Counted from the first letter of the stretch, positions 30,678 to 39,422 are shown. The stretch: DNA of 64,000 nucleotides from Pelethousia sp034933245 (GCA_034933245.1 JAYFNX010000013.1:62001-126000), one strand, 5' to 3'. Notes: generated by a model from the sequence alone, not told the origin. Numbers and translations: made by a program.

Positions 30678-32015
30678 TTATCGCTTAAGCTCATCGTCTT
30701 TGCCACGCTGGCGGATGATCAGCCGGATGGGCGTGGCATCCAAGGAGAAAGACTTGCGCAGATAATTCTCCAGATAGCGCTTGTAAGAAAAATGCATCAG
30801 TTCCGGATCATTCACAAATAGGACAAAGGTAGGAGGCTTAATGGATACCTGGGTTGCATAATAAATTTTCAGCCTTCTGCCCTTATCGCTGGGGGGATCG
30901 GTAACGGTAATGGCCTCGTTAACAATATCGTTCAGGGTGCCGGTGGAGACCCGCATGCAGTTTTGCGCATAAGCATGCTGCACCAAGCCCAATACCTTGC
31001 TTACGCGCTGGCCGGTTTTGGCGGAAATGAAAAGGATGGGCACATAATCCATAAAAGCCAAATCCGCATAGAGCTTTTTCTTAAACTGATTCATGGTGTG
31101 GGTATCTTTTTCAATAAGATCCCACTTATTTACGATGACCACAGAAGCCTTGCCTTCCTCGTGAACATAGCCGGCAATGCGCACATCCTGCTCGCTCATC
31201 CCGTCGTTTGCATCAATTACAATGAGTACCACATCCGCACGGCGGATCGCGCCCAAAGAACGGATGACGCTATAGCGCTCAATGGTGGCCTCGTCGATGG
31301 CGCGTTTGCGGCGGATACCTGCCGTATCCACCAGCATATAATTTGCACCGTCGTATTCAAATGGCGTATCGATAGCGTCCCTGGTGGTGCCTGCGATTTC
31401 GCTCACAATGGTGCGCTCATAACCCAGCAGCGCATTTACCAAGCTGGATTTCCCCACGTTGGGCTTGCCCACAATGGCGATGCGGGTAACTTCCTGCTCC
31501 GCTTCCTTTTCGTCGGCCTGGGGGAAATAGGAGACCACCTCGTCCAGCAAATCCCCAAGGCCAAGGCCTTGCTCACCGGAGATGGTGATGGGGTTGCCGA
31601 TACCCAGGCTATAGAAATCATAAACCGTATCTTCAAATTTCGGATGGTCGACTTTGTTTACGCCCAACACCACGGGCTTGCGGGAGCGGCGAAGCATTTC
31701 AGCCACATCCTCGTCTGCGGCGGTAATGCCTTCGCGGCCGTCCACCAAAAAAATGATTACATCCGCCGTTTCGATGGCCAATTGGGCCTGGCGGCGCATT
31801 TGTGTGCTGATGATATCCTCTTTAACGGGCTCAATGCCGCCTGTGTCCACAAGCATAAATTCGTGGTTGAGCCAGGATGCGTCCCCATAAATACGATCCC
31901 GCGTAACGCCCGGCGTATCTTCTACGATGGCGATTCGCTTGCCTACAATACGGTTAAAAAAAGTGGATTTTCCCACGTTCGGGCGGCCTACCACCGCCAC
32001 CAAAGGCTTTGCCAT
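30678..32015 (-). CDS. der: Ribosome assembly GTPase Der (EngA)
   Basis: The 445-residue protein has two tandem GTPase domains: GRPNVGKSTFFNRIVG...DTPGVTRD...NKVD (about 8-165) and GKPNVGKSSLVNALLG...VDTAGI...NKWD (about 178-345), followed by the KH-like domain ending in PIRLIIRQRGKDDELKR. This double-G architecture is unique to Der. It is required for 50S subunit maturation. It starts with ATG shortly after GTGAGGAAAC. Confidence 0.97.
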   Translation of the reverse strand: MAKPLVAVVGRPNVGKSTFFNRIVGKRIAIVEDTPGVTRDRIYGDASWLNHEFMLVDTGGIEPVKEDIISTQMRRQAQLAIETADVIIFLVDGREGITAADEDVAEMLRRSRKPVVLGVNKVDHPKFEDTVYDFYSLGIGNPITISGEQGLGLGDLLDEVVSYFPQADEKEAEQEVTRIAIVGKPNVGKSSLVNALLGYERTIVSEIAGTTRDAIDTPFEYDGANYMLVDTAGIRRKRAIDEATIERYSVIRSLGAIRRADVVLIVIDANDGMSEQDVRIAGYVHEEGKASVVIVNKWDLIEKDTHTMNQFKKKLYADLAFMDYVPILFISAKTGQRVSKVLGLVQHAYAQNCMRVSTGTLNDIVNEAITVTDPPSDKGRRLKIYYATQVSIKPPTFVLFVNDPELMHFSYKRYLENYLRKSFSLDATPIRLIIRQRGKDDELKR

Positions 32016-32133
32016 AGTTTCCTCACTTTAAAAAGGACCCGCAGGCCCCGATATCCTTTTCATAGAATACACGAAAATCGCTCATCCTGCAAGCCTGGAC
32101 GCTATGCTGGACATAATTTTCTAAATTAAGGTA

Positions 32134-32163
32134 GTGACACATCCCCTAAAACTGTGCTATAAT
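32134..32163 (+). promoter_or_regulatory. Promoter of the tRNA-Thr/tRNA-Pro transcript
   Basis: GTGACA (32134-32139), 18-base spacer and TATAAT (32158-32163) lie 27 bases before tRNA-Thr. Confidence 0.65.
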
Positions 32164-32190
32164 ATCCATCGGCGCGGTTTAGCGCTTTAT

Positions 32191-32266
32191 GCCAACGTAG
32201 CTCAGTTGGTAGAGCAGCTGATTCGTAATCAGCAGGTCAGGGGTTCGAGTCCCCTCGTTGGCTCCA
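32191..32266 (+). tRNA. tRNA-Thr(CGT)
   Basis: GCCAACG...CGTTGGC acceptor stem with encoded CCA; D-arm AGCTCAGTTGGTAGAGC; anticodon arm CTGAT TCGT AATCAG with anticodon CGT; T-arm GGGGTTCGAGTCCCC. Confidence 0.96.
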
Positions 32267-32272
32267 TTTTCG

Positions 32273-32349
32273 CGGGGCGTAGCGCAGTTTGGTAGCGCGT
32301 TTGGTTCGGGACCAAAAGGTCGCAGGTTCAAATCCTGTCGCCCCGACCA
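32273..32349 (+). tRNA. tRNA-Pro(CGG)
   Basis: CGGGGCG...CGCCCCG acceptor stem, encoded CCA, anticodon arm TTTGG TTCGGGA CCAAA (anticodon CGG) and T-arm GCAGGTTCAAATCCTGT. It lies six bases after tRNA-Thr, so both are one transcript. Confidence 0.96.
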
Positions 32350-32351
32350 GA

Positions 32352-32388
32352 AAAAAGTCCTAAACCACTATGGTTTGGGACTTTTTGA
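32352..32388. terminator. Terminator of the tRNA operon
   Basis: AAAAAGTCC TAAACC ACTAT GGTTTG GGACTTTTT is a strong stem with A- and T-rich flanks, usable in both directions. Confidence 0.85.
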
Positions 32389-32542
32389 TTTTATCATGAT
32401 CAATGCGCTCTGCCAATAACAAGCTACGCCCCAAAGAATACGATTATACTACTATGAAACATCTGTCGTTAAAAACCGGCGGATGTTTCATTTGCATATC
32501 TTATGGGAAAGGTTTCTTTGTAAGGTAAATAGAAAAATTACA

Positions 32543-33781
32543 TCAAGCGCTTTTTGCAGGTTTGTTAGAGAGTATATAAAAAGGTATTGCCGCCAGCTGC
32601 GAAACCGTAGCGACCGCGATCATTGCGGGCATGCTGCACTCGTACAGAACACCCGAAAGCCAACTTCCTAAAAACCAGCATACACCGAAAGAACATTCAA
32701 AAATACCGTACCCCGTGGCTCGGTTTGCCTTGGGAACTATTGTGGCCACAACGGCTTTTAAGATAGACTGCTGCGCCCCCATTCCGACGCCCCATAAAGC
32801 TATGCCCAAGAACACTAAGGGAAGTGAATTCGTTCCGAACACAAGTATCGTGAACGGGGCCGATATGGCTGTGGATATCACAAGCGCCCTCGTGCCTTTT
32901 TTATCATAGAGCAGTCCAAATATTAGCGCCGCAATCGCATCTACCAGCATAGCGCCCGCGTAAAGAAGCGGCAGCGTTCCGCTGTTAACCAAGGAAGCGG
33001 TTTGCGATAACCCGGTGCCAACGCTAACGAAGCTTTTCGAAACATGCATGAGGATCAGGGAATAATCAACAAAGCCAAAAGCGAATAAGCTGATCCCCAT
33101 AATATAGAACATAAACTCTTTTTTCAGCCTGAACGGAACGTATTCCTGAGGCTCCGGCTCAAATTTTTCAGGGGTGGGGAACTTTCGCCGGGTCACAACC
33201 AGCATAAGGAGGGTGATCGCTGCGGGGATCACAAGAACTGCAAAGCAGAGGCTATAGGTTTTGAACATGCTCTCATCCGCTTTAAAGAGCATCACAAGGT
33301 ACAAAAGGACCGGCCCAAGGAATGCGCCAAGTTGGTCTAAAACCTCTTGGATAGCAAAGCTCTTCCCCACGCCCTCCTGCGATGCGGCAAAGGACATAAT
33401 GGTGTTTTTTGCAGGCTTCTTGATCGCTTTCCCCATGCGCTCCAGGACGATCAGCGCGCAGGCCCAGATCCATCCGTTTTCACCCACCAATGCCAGCGCA
33501 GGCACAGCAAGAACGTCAATGCTGTACCCCACGATGGTCATGGTCCAGTATTTTTTGCTTTTATCGGTAAGCCTGCCGAATCCATAGCGCAGGGAATACC
33601 CCACAAGTTCCCCCAGGCCGGAAACAAAGCCAATGGTGGCGGCAGAGGCACCCATCAGTGATAAATAGGCGCCGCGTATGCTGGCGGCACCCTCGTGGGT
33701 TATGTCCGAAAACAGGCTGACGATACCGAATAATAGGATAAAAAGCATAGCTGAAGTTAGCCGATGCACATTCTTTTTCAC
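32543..33781 (-). CDS. MFS transporter
   Basis: Twelve hydrophobic segments and the MFS loop motif GRLTDKSKKYW between helices 2 and 3 identify a major facilitator of 412 residues. The GTG at 33781 is chosen because GGAGG stands seven bases upstream; the longer frame adds nine residues that include that site. Its start region (LFGIVSLFSDITHEGAASIRGAYL) resembles uncharacterised clostridial exporters. Substrate is unknown. It is divergent from a MarR regulator gene that probably controls this region. Confidence 0.85.
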   Translation of the reverse strand: MKKNVHRLTSAMLFILLFGIVSLFSDITHEGAASIRGAYLSLMGASAATIGFVSGLGELVGYSLRYGFGRLTDKSKKYWTMTIVGYSIDVLAVPALALVGENGWIWACALIVLERMGKAIKKPAKNTIMSFAASQEGVGKSFAIQEVLDQLGAFLGPVLLYLVMLFKADESMFKTYSLCFAVLVIPAAITLLMLVVTRRKFPTPEKFEPEPQEYVPFRLKKEFMFYIMGISLFAFGFVDYSLILMHVSKSFVSVGTGLSQTASLVNSGTLPLLYAGAMLVDAIAALIFGLLYDKKGTRALVISTAISAPFTILVFGTNSLPLVFLGIALWGVGMGAQQSILKAVVATIVPKANRATGYGIFECSFGVCWFLGSWLSGVLYECSMPAMIAVATVSQLAAIPFYILSNKPAKSA

Positions 33782-33825
33782 AAGTAAGCCTCCATTTGCA
33801 TAAAGCAAAATAACAATTACGATAG

Positions 33826-33854
33826 ACTATATCACCATGCCGTCTGTTTTCCAA
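33826..33854 (-). promoter_or_regulatory. Promoter of the MFS gene
   Basis: On the minus strand TTGGAA (33854-33849), 17-base spacer, TATAGT (33831-33826), about 45 bases before the GTG. Confidence 0.5.
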
Positions 33855-34124
33855 CCTCCTTAAGAAAAAAACAATGGTTATCCATGGTCTTGTCGTATGC
33901 CGATATCGATAACAAATTGTTGCTATATTCAAAAAAACGGCGCGGCTATCCGCCCTTTCCTACTAGGCGGATTGTCCTGCGTGCGTTTTAAACTTTATCA
34001 TAAAACATCCGCTCGCATGCAAATAAAATAAGTTGGCACAATGGTATTTTCATCTTTCAGCCCTTCCTATAACCTGCGCATGTTCCCTGCACAAACTTAT
34101 TTTTCAAGGTTCAGGTTGCTACGA

Positions 34125-34169
34125 TTGACAATCGATAATTCCTTGCGTACAATATTGGTAACCGGTTAC
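34125..34169 (+). promoter_or_regulatory. marR promoter with palindromic operator
   Basis: TTGACA (34125-34130), 17-base spacer and TACAAT (34148-34153) are followed at the transcription start by the perfect palindrome GTAACCGGTTAC (34158-34169). Position and symmetry fit autorepression by the MarR protein encoded 32 bases downstream. Confidence 0.7.
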
Positions 34170-34201
34170 TCATATTATTGGAACACAGGAAGTAATCCTA
34201 C

Positions 34202-34657
34202 ATGAAAGAAGAAGCGTATATTTTCGGAACTATTTTTACGTTATCCAACAAGCTGCAGTTGCTTGGTGATAAAATTGATGCAAAGTTGACGGTAAAGCAA
34301 TGGTTTCTTCTTGCGGGAGTCCTCCATTGCGATATGGATGCGCCAACGTTATCAGAAGTGGCGGCACGTATCGGAAGTTCCCGGCAGAACATTAAGAAAA
34401 TGGCATTGATCCTTGAAAGGCAAGGATTCGTTCTAATGGAGAAAGATGCTTTTGATGCAAGGATGCTTCGGATCAGGCTGACAGATGCCTGCAAGGCGCA
34501 TTTAAAGCAGCGTGAGCAGGTGGAATTGCGGTTTATGCAAGAACTGTTTTCCAACTTTGCGGTAAAGGACCTTCTTCCCTTGTGCGGAGGTCTTAAAAAA
34601 CTTGAAAGCAACGTAAAAATGATGGAACAAATCTATGATGGGGAAAAGAGAGCGTAA
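34202..34657 (+). CDS. MarR-family transcriptional regulator
   Basis: The 151-residue protein has the MarR winged helix: TVKQWFLLAGVLHC...PTLSEVAARIGSSRQNIKKMALILERQGFVLMEKDAFDARMLRIRLTDACKAHL (about residues 30-105), with dimerisation helices on both sides. It overlaps the next gene by 23 bases. A perfect palindrome at its own promoter is a likely binding site. It may also affect the divergent MFS gene; ligand unknown. Confidence 0.9.
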   Translation: MKEEAYIFGTIFTLSNKLQLLGDKIDAKLTVKQWFLLAGVLHCDMDAPTLSEVAARIGSSRQNIKKMALILERQGFVLMEKDAFDARMLRIRLTDACKAHLKQREQVELRFMQELFSNFAVKDLLPLCGGLKKLESNVKMMEQIYDGEKRA

Positions 34658-35498
34658 AAAAATGTGGATTGTGGCAGCTGGGGTTATTCTTATTTTTGTA
34701 GGGGTTGCGGTATTCTTTCGTATTCCGTTTTCGCCGACAAAGGCGCAATTTAAGCGGATGGTGCTTGGCTCTGTGGAAACGGCCGCAGTCCCCTCTGCCA
34801 TCTTTACCGAAGCGGACATTGAGCGGCTTCCTATCCCAGTTCAGCGATACTTTCTGTATTGCAGATATTTGGGAACATCGAAAATGGCATACATGAAGGC
34901 TTGCCTAAGGGATGTGGACTTCGTCATGTCGGCGAGCAGAACGGTTAAAATCGATTATACACAATTCAATCTCGTCGAACGGCCGGTGCGGTATGCGCAG
35001 ATTTCATCGTCTCTTTTCAGCATCCCGTTTGAAGGGCTTGATTTCTATAGAAACGGTGTGGGCAGCATGAAAGGGACGCTTGCCAAAATCATCCCCTTGT
35101 TTGACCAACGCGGAGAGGATATGAATCGCGCTTGCCTTGTTACCTGGCTTGCGGAATGCCTTATGGTTCCCCATGCCGCACTGCAGGATTTTGTGAAATG
35201 GGAACCTATCGACGATACGCATGCGAAGGCAAGTATTTTATGGAAAGGTATCTCTGCTAGCGGCGTATTTGCCTTCTCCAAAGCAGGGGAATTGCTTGCA
35301 TTCCGCACTGCCGATAGAGTCGCCGTTGATATGGAAGGAAAGGAAAGAAAAGCGGAATGGTCTGCCTATTTCCGTGCGTATCATCCCATAAACGGTGTTC
35401 TGCAGCCGAAAATCATTCAGTCCGTGTGGCATTATCCGGAAGGTGACTGTGTCTATTTCAACCAAAATGAGGCGGCTGTGGTGATCCAGTATCACTAA
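34635..35498 (+). CDS. DUF6544-like membrane-anchored protein
   Basis: The 287-residue protein has one N-terminal membrane helix (MWIVAAGVILIFVGVAVFF) and a large domain with IERLPIPVQRYFLYC, VKIDYTQFNLVERPVRYAQ and ASILWKGISASGVFAFSKAGELLAFRTADR. I recognise this as the DUF6544 (formerly DUF6920-like) type, which has no known activity. It overlaps marR, so it is probably the regulated partner. A start at 34662 (MWIVAAG) is also possible. Confidence 0.7.
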   Translation: MMGKRERKKMWIVAAGVILIFVGVAVFFRIPFSPTKAQFKRMVLGSVETAAVPSAIFTEADIERLPIPVQRYFLYCRYLGTSKMAYMKACLRDVDFVMSASRTVKIDYTQFNLVERPVRYAQISSSLFSIPFEGLDFYRNGVGSMKGTLAKIIPLFDQRGEDMNRACLVTWLAECLMVPHAALQDFVKWEPIDDTHAKASILWKGISASGVFAFSKAGELLAFRTADRVAVDMEGKERKAEWSAYFRAYHPINGVLQPKIIQSVWHYPEGDCVYFNQNEAAVVIQYH

Positions 35499-35683
35499 AT
35501 TGCATGTGGATGCTTTAGCAGGTATCCATTGCTCCAAGAAGCCAAAGGCTCTGTGCATCTGTATGTACGCCCCCATTAGGAAAGCCGGTAGATTTAGCTT
35601 ATTAGGCCCATTTCCCATGCGTAAATGGGACGGCTTGTTGTCTGTAGCGGTATCTGTAGGCTAGTTTTTTATTGTCTGACAAA
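35499..35683. other. Intergenic, convergent genes
   Basis: No gene is seen. A CCCATTT...AAATGGG hairpin at 35607-35629 may terminate the DUF6544-like gene. Confidence 0.4.
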
Positions 35684-35875
35684 AAAAAGAAAGGTGCCCG
35701 ACTCCCTAGAGAGTCAGGCACTGTCCATGATACGAACGTTCCTAAGGACAAGCTCGGGAACCCGCATGAGGTAACCTCTTGGTGGCATCAGCCAAGCGTA
35801 ATTTACATCGCTATGCTAATACAAAGAGCCTACTCCTAATCCTTCGTTAAAGACCGGTGAAACCAATGTTGGAAG
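35684..35875 (-). ncRNA. Candidate structured RNA ending in an intrinsic terminator
   Basis: On the minus strand the segment ends with GTGCCTGACTC...GAGTCGGGCAC followed by a T-rich run (TTTCTTTTTTTT), a strong terminator. Upstream are compact stems CTTGG...CCAAG and GAGG TTA CCTC, and interlocked pairings GTTCC/GGAAC with GTCC/GGAC that could form a pseudoknot. No ORF fits. It may be a 3' product of the CPBP gene or an independent small RNA. I could not assign an RNA family. Confidence 0.4.
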
Positions 35876-35896
35876 CCATCAGATCCGTTCAACTTG

Positions 35897-36676
35897 TTAT
35901 TCGGCTTGCTGGCTTCCTCTATGATCTCTTGCTTTAAATAAAACAAACAGAGCTATTGCCAAAATGATATTTATACTGAATAATATGGATACAAAATTTG
36001 AGGCAGCGCCCCCAATAATTCTGCCGCAAAGCGTAATCAAATCCCATAAGAAATGTAAAATGATTAACGGGATTATGCTGGTCATCCGCAAAGCCAAAAA
36101 GCCGAATGCCACGCCCGTAATAAAGGTTAAACCAAGCTGAATAACCATTAGCGACGGGGACAGGCCACCTAAAACATTAATACTGTGCAAAAGTGAAAAG
36201 AAAAGAGCACTAATTAAAACCGCCATAATGCTCCGCCCATTGTTGCACAAAGTGTGCAATAAAATACCACGAAACATTGTCTCTTCAGCAAATCCAATCA
36301 TAGCAGCCATAACGGCAGTTATTACGATTAAAGCGAATTGCTCACTTGTCAGACTATTAACACCCTGCGCAAAAAGAACAAGCCAGCAAACCAGCATGGT
36401 GCCAACAACCAAGGCGAGCGGTACAAACCACCAAAGGCCTTTTTTATCTACCTGGGAGAATCCAATATTTTTAAACCCAAAGATTGTTTTTGCTATTACA
36501 AAAACAAAAGCACTCAATATTGCCATTACAAATACCATAATTTTAACCATGCCAGCCTCTTGATATGTGTAGTTAAAGCAATCATGCATCACTGCCATTC
36601 CTATAGCCATAATAGCTATATAAACGATTGAAAACATAATTGCTGCTTTTGTTGTTGATTTTGAACGGAAATTCAT
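35897..36676 (-). CDS. CPBP-family intramembrane metalloprotease
   Basis: The ATG at 36676 (MNFRSKST) has AAGGTGAGGCGCTT upstream and gives 259 residues with seven to eight membrane helices. The CPBP (Abi/CAAX-like) motifs are present: FAEETMFRG, FFSLLHS and the C-terminal HFLWD. These proteins are glutamic-type intramembrane proteases, in some bacteria involved in bacteriocin immunity. It is followed by a possible structured RNA and preceded by a second CPBP gene in the same orientation. Confidence 0.85.
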   Translation of the reverse strand: MNFRSKSTTKAAIMFSIVYIAIMAIGMAVMHDCFNYTYQEAGMVKIMVFVMAILSAFVFVIAKTIFGFKNIGFSQVDKKGLWWFVPLALVVGTMLVCWLVLFAQGVNSLTSEQFALIVITAVMAAMIGFAEETMFRGILLHTLCNNGRSIMAVLISALFFSLLHSINVLGGLSPSLMVIQLGLTFITGVAFGFLALRMTSIIPLIILHFLWDLITLCGRIIGGAASNFVSILFSINIILAIALFVLFKARDHRGSQQAE

Positions 36677-36814
36677 AAGCGCCTCACCTTCTCCCTGATA
36701 TTTCCCATATTTTTCAATAGGACTTGGAACGTCCAAGTAATAGCCGTGGTTTGCATGACAGACGGCAAGTAGTGTTTTCACAGGTAACAGGTTAAATCAT
36801 GGCAATGGATTGCG

Positions 36815-37672
36815 TCAGGCTTTCTTTGTCGATTTCATGGCGGCAAAAGCTATGATGGATACTATCACATAAGCGGCAGTGGCAATGGCGGAGGATTCAA
36901 TTCCGAACTTCCCGCCGGTAACCAAAAAAGAGTTCGATGCAAGCTCGTACGTATACAGGGCGCTGGATGGCGCAAGAAATGTGGGCGAGCCTATTTTAAA
37001 TATACCGCCAAGAATAACGGTGTTCCATAGCCCGTGTATCAAGGCGCTATTCCAAACCGATCCGGTAGCATAGGTAATAAGCGAAAACATTACGCCGACC
37101 AAAGTTCCGGCGACGAGAAGGAAGACAAGGCTCAGGGCATCCAGGTTTGTGCCAAAAGCATGTAACAATGCAAAAAATACGGACGGAATGATGATGGCGA
37201 TGGGTTTGCCAAAGCGATTCTCCAGAGAATACATGATCACGCCGCGGAAAACCAGCTCCTCCGTAACGCCGGGGCCAAATCCAATCACGAAAAGAGCCAA
37301 AGATACCCGGGATGCAATTTCCACAGGGTGCATGGCGTTTTGGGTAAGTACGCCGGGCGTCAGTGAAATGGCAACAGACACGGATGCGGGCAGCAAAAGC
37401 GCGCAGATAAGCCAAGCGGGCTTAATCTGCAACTTGCTTATACGAAATCTCTCCAGAGGGGATTTCAGCACGCCTTCACAAAGCAGCTTAAGCAAAAAGT
37501 ACACAGCTAGGATACATGCAGTACCCGCTACAAAATAAACGAATATCATAACGAAGGGGGAGAGTTGTAAAAGTCCGGCTAGCGCCTGGGACGGCAACTG
37601 TCCGATAATCAGCGCCGCCAAGGATAAAACAACAGCTAAAAGGATTTGCAATACAGATAATTTTTCTTTCAT
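36815..37672 (-). CDS. CPBP-family intramembrane metalloprotease, second copy
   Basis: The 285-residue protein has about eight membrane helices and the motifs TEELVFRG, FFALLHAFG and HGLWN. It is only distantly similar to its neighbour, so this is not a recent duplication. GAAGGGAACAGAA precedes the start, and a perfect 23-base palindrome lies 53-75 bases upstream. The pair could serve self-protection or peptide processing; nothing in the sequence names a substrate. Confidence 0.85.
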   Translation of the reverse strand: MKEKLSVLQILLAVVLSLAALIIGQLPSQALAGLLQLSPFVMIFVYFVAGTACILAVYFLLKLLCEGVLKSPLERFRISKLQIKPAWLICALLLPASVSVAISLTPGVLTQNAMHPVEIASRVSLALFVIGFGPGVTEELVFRGVIMYSLENRFGKPIAIIIPSVFFALLHAFGTNLDALSLVFLLVAGTLVGVMFSLITYATGSVWNSALIHGLWNTVILGGIFKIGSPTFLAPSSALYTYELASNSFLVTGGKFGIESSAIATAAYVIVSIIAFAAMKSTKKA

Positions 37673-37724
37673 TTCTGTTCCCTTCTTTCGCCATGCGTAT
37701 TATTAATTGAATATCGCCAATAGT

Positions 37725-37747
37725 ATGCGACAATACCATTGTCGCAT
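37725..37747. promoter_or_regulatory. 23-base perfect palindrome upstream of the CPBP gene
   Basis: ATGCGACAAT ACC ATTGTCGCAT has ten-base perfect arms with a three-base centre. It lies 53 bases before the CPBP start and looks like the operator of a dimeric repressor. Confidence 0.6.
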
Positions 37748-37959
37748 GTCCTATCCTTGATTTTTTAGTATACCCTGCAACGTTTTTGCTTTCCGCCAGC
37801 CCAATCATGCACAAACGCATCCAGTTCATGGCATGCTTGAATAAAGGCCGGGTCATGCCCGTTTGCATCTTCGTATCTCCTATAAATCCCTTTTGGTGTA
37901 CCAGTTATCTACAACCCGTATTGAGAAGAATATACCATATAGATAGCTGAAAAAAAAGA

Positions 37960-38027
37960 TCCAAACAAAAACAGGCCGATGGTAGTCAGCCTGTTTTCCT
38001 TATGAGCCTCTAAGTATTCTAGTATGG
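37960..38027. repeat. Copy of the tRNA-Pro 3' flank
   Basis: This segment repeats 39184-39251: an AAACAGGC...GCCTGTTTT terminator stem followed by a 21-base exact match (38007-38027 equals 39231-39251) that ends in the tRNA's encoded CCA. The copy lacks the tRNA body. A 60-codon frame over it (37909-38091) is therefore probably not a gene. Confidence 0.7.
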
Positions 38028-38157
38028 CACGAGTATTCATAACGGCAGACTCGGGAACCCCCATAAAATAAAGGCTTGTGGCAGCGAGCAACTGAATATT
38101 ACATTACCCATATATACAGTGAATAACCCAGTCCAATCAATATGATCCTTCCTTGGC

Positions 38158-39057
38158 TTATCTTTTATATTCCCGGACAGGGATACCTTCGATGTAGCCG
38201 CGCGCCCCTATTGGAGCAAGCTGAAATCTGGGCCCATCTTCCGGGGCCCAATCCCAACCGAAATGCTTTGGATCGTAACGCTTGATAGCATCCCATACGA
38301 TACCGATAGCTTCGCCGAAATTTTCATCTTCAAACGGTTCGCTTTGAAAAACCATGTACTTACACGCGGATAACTCGATCATTTCAAAGCCGTCGGGAAT
38401 ATCGCCCGTAAAGTCGGCTGGGACTTCAACCCCCTGGCAATATTCCGATGTACCTGATTTACGCATGTTTACAGGGAGCCAGGCTCCGATGGATTCATAT
38501 AAGGCCGCCTTAATGCTTTCGAGGATACCCCATATATCGCACCCCACTTCTTTGCAATAAGCAAAATACTCTGTTGCCTTAATTCCTCTTTTCAAAATAA
38601 GATTCCGTTTGGGCCTTTCAATAACCTGTGTAAAAATAATTGTGCTGGACATGGTTTCAATTTTCCTTTCCAATAATTTGTAATAGTGGCGGATTGGATA
38701 ATAGGAAAAAAGCTGTATCGGCGGTGTCTCTTCGCGGTATTTTTGCGGAGATATGGCAAACATGTGTGAAAAAGCTTTTGTAAATCCTTCGTGAGATCCG
38801 AATGCAGATTCCAAAGCAATGTCAAGAACGCTCCTATTGGTATCCCGCAATTTTTTTGCTGCTACTGATAATCTGACCATTCGAAGGTACTCAAATGGTG
38901 TTTTTCCTATTGTTTCGGAAAAAGTGCGTAATGCATGCCAAGGGGAATACATTGCGGCCTTGGCTAAATCCTGCAATGTGATTTCCTCTTGATAATGCGC
39001 CATAATATAGTCCTGCATTCGTTGTACGGCATTTATCTTTTCCCAGTTTTCATCCAT
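38158..39057 (-). CDS. AraC-family regulator with GyrI-like effector domain
   Basis: The start at 39057 (MDENWEKINAVQRMQDYI) suits the family; the upstream nine codons lack a ribosome site. The HTH pair spans about residues 8-110 (ITLQDLAKAAMYSPWHALRTFSETIGKTPFEYLRMVRLSVAAKKLRDTNRSVLDIALESAFGSHEGFTKAFSHMFAISPQKYR). The C-terminal half is a GyrI/SOUL-like ligand-binding domain (YMVFQSEPFEDENFGEAIGIVWDAIKRYDP). Such regulators respond to drugs or small molecules. It lies inside a tRNA-Pro-derived direct repeat, so it may be acquired DNA. Confidence 0.88.
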   Translation of the reverse strand: MDENWEKINAVQRMQDYIMAHYQEEITLQDLAKAAMYSPWHALRTFSETIGKTPFEYLRMVRLSVAAKKLRDTNRSVLDIALESAFGSHEGFTKAFSHMFAISPQKYREETPPIQLFSYYPIRHYYKLLERKIETMSSTIIFTQVIERPKRNLILKRGIKATEYFAYCKEVGCDIWGILESIKAALYESIGAWLPVNMRKSGTSEYCQGVEVPADFTGDIPDGFEMIELSACKYMVFQSEPFEDENFGEAIGIVWDAIKRYDPKHFGWDWAPEDGPRFQLAPIGARGYIEGIPVREYKR

Positions 39058-39183
39058 TCCTATCACCCGAAAAAAGCATATCATATTTAAGCGTAATGCT
39101 TCTTGAACAGAATTGCTCTATGTACAAAAGGCCGGCTGGCTTTCTGTCCCGTTATCTTAAGTATACAATGTTTTGAATATCAT

Positions 39184-39218
39184 ATAAACAAAAACAGGCT
39201 GACGACAGTCAGCCTGTT
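39184..39218 (-). terminator. Terminator of tRNA-Pro(GGG)
   Basis: AAACAGGCTGAC GACA GTCAGCCTGTTT, a 12-bp perfect stem with a T-run on the minus strand, just 3' of the tRNA. Confidence 0.8.
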
Positions 39219-39248
39219 TTTCCTTGGGAACCTCTAAGTATTCTAGTA

Positions 39249-39325
39249 TGGTCTGGGTGAGAGGATTTGAACCTCCGGCCTCTTGAACCCCATTCAAGCA
39301 CGCTACCAAACTGCGCCACACCCAG
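39249..39325 (-). tRNA. tRNA-Pro(GGG)
   Basis: On the minus strand CTGGGTG...CACCCAG with encoded CCA, D-arm GCGCAGTTTGGTAGCGTGC, anticodon arm CTTGA ATGGGGT TCAAG (anticodon GGG) and T-arm GGAGGTTCAAATCCTC. Its 3' end is part of a 21-base direct repeat. Confidence 0.95.
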
Positions 39326-39394
39326 ATTCTTATCTCGAACGAAATATATCTTACCATTTGGCGCTAGTATTGTCAAGGTATAAAAACGAGTGCT

Positions 39395-39422
39395 TTGCAC
39401 AATTTACCTTTTTTGTTATAAT
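39395..39422 (+). promoter_or_regulatory. Promoter of cls
   Basis: TTGCAC (39395-39400), 16-base spacer and TATAAT (39417-39422), 38 bases before the cls start. Confidence 0.6.

Noticed and set aside
35684..35875. 6S RNA, tmRNA or SRP RNA
   Set aside because: None of their conserved boxes or overall shapes could be found; left as unassigned structured RNA.
37909..38091. 60-codon minus-strand frame after the CPBP genes
   Set aside because: It runs across the duplicated tRNA-Pro terminator, lacks a ribosome site and shows no family resemblance; read as repeat DNA.
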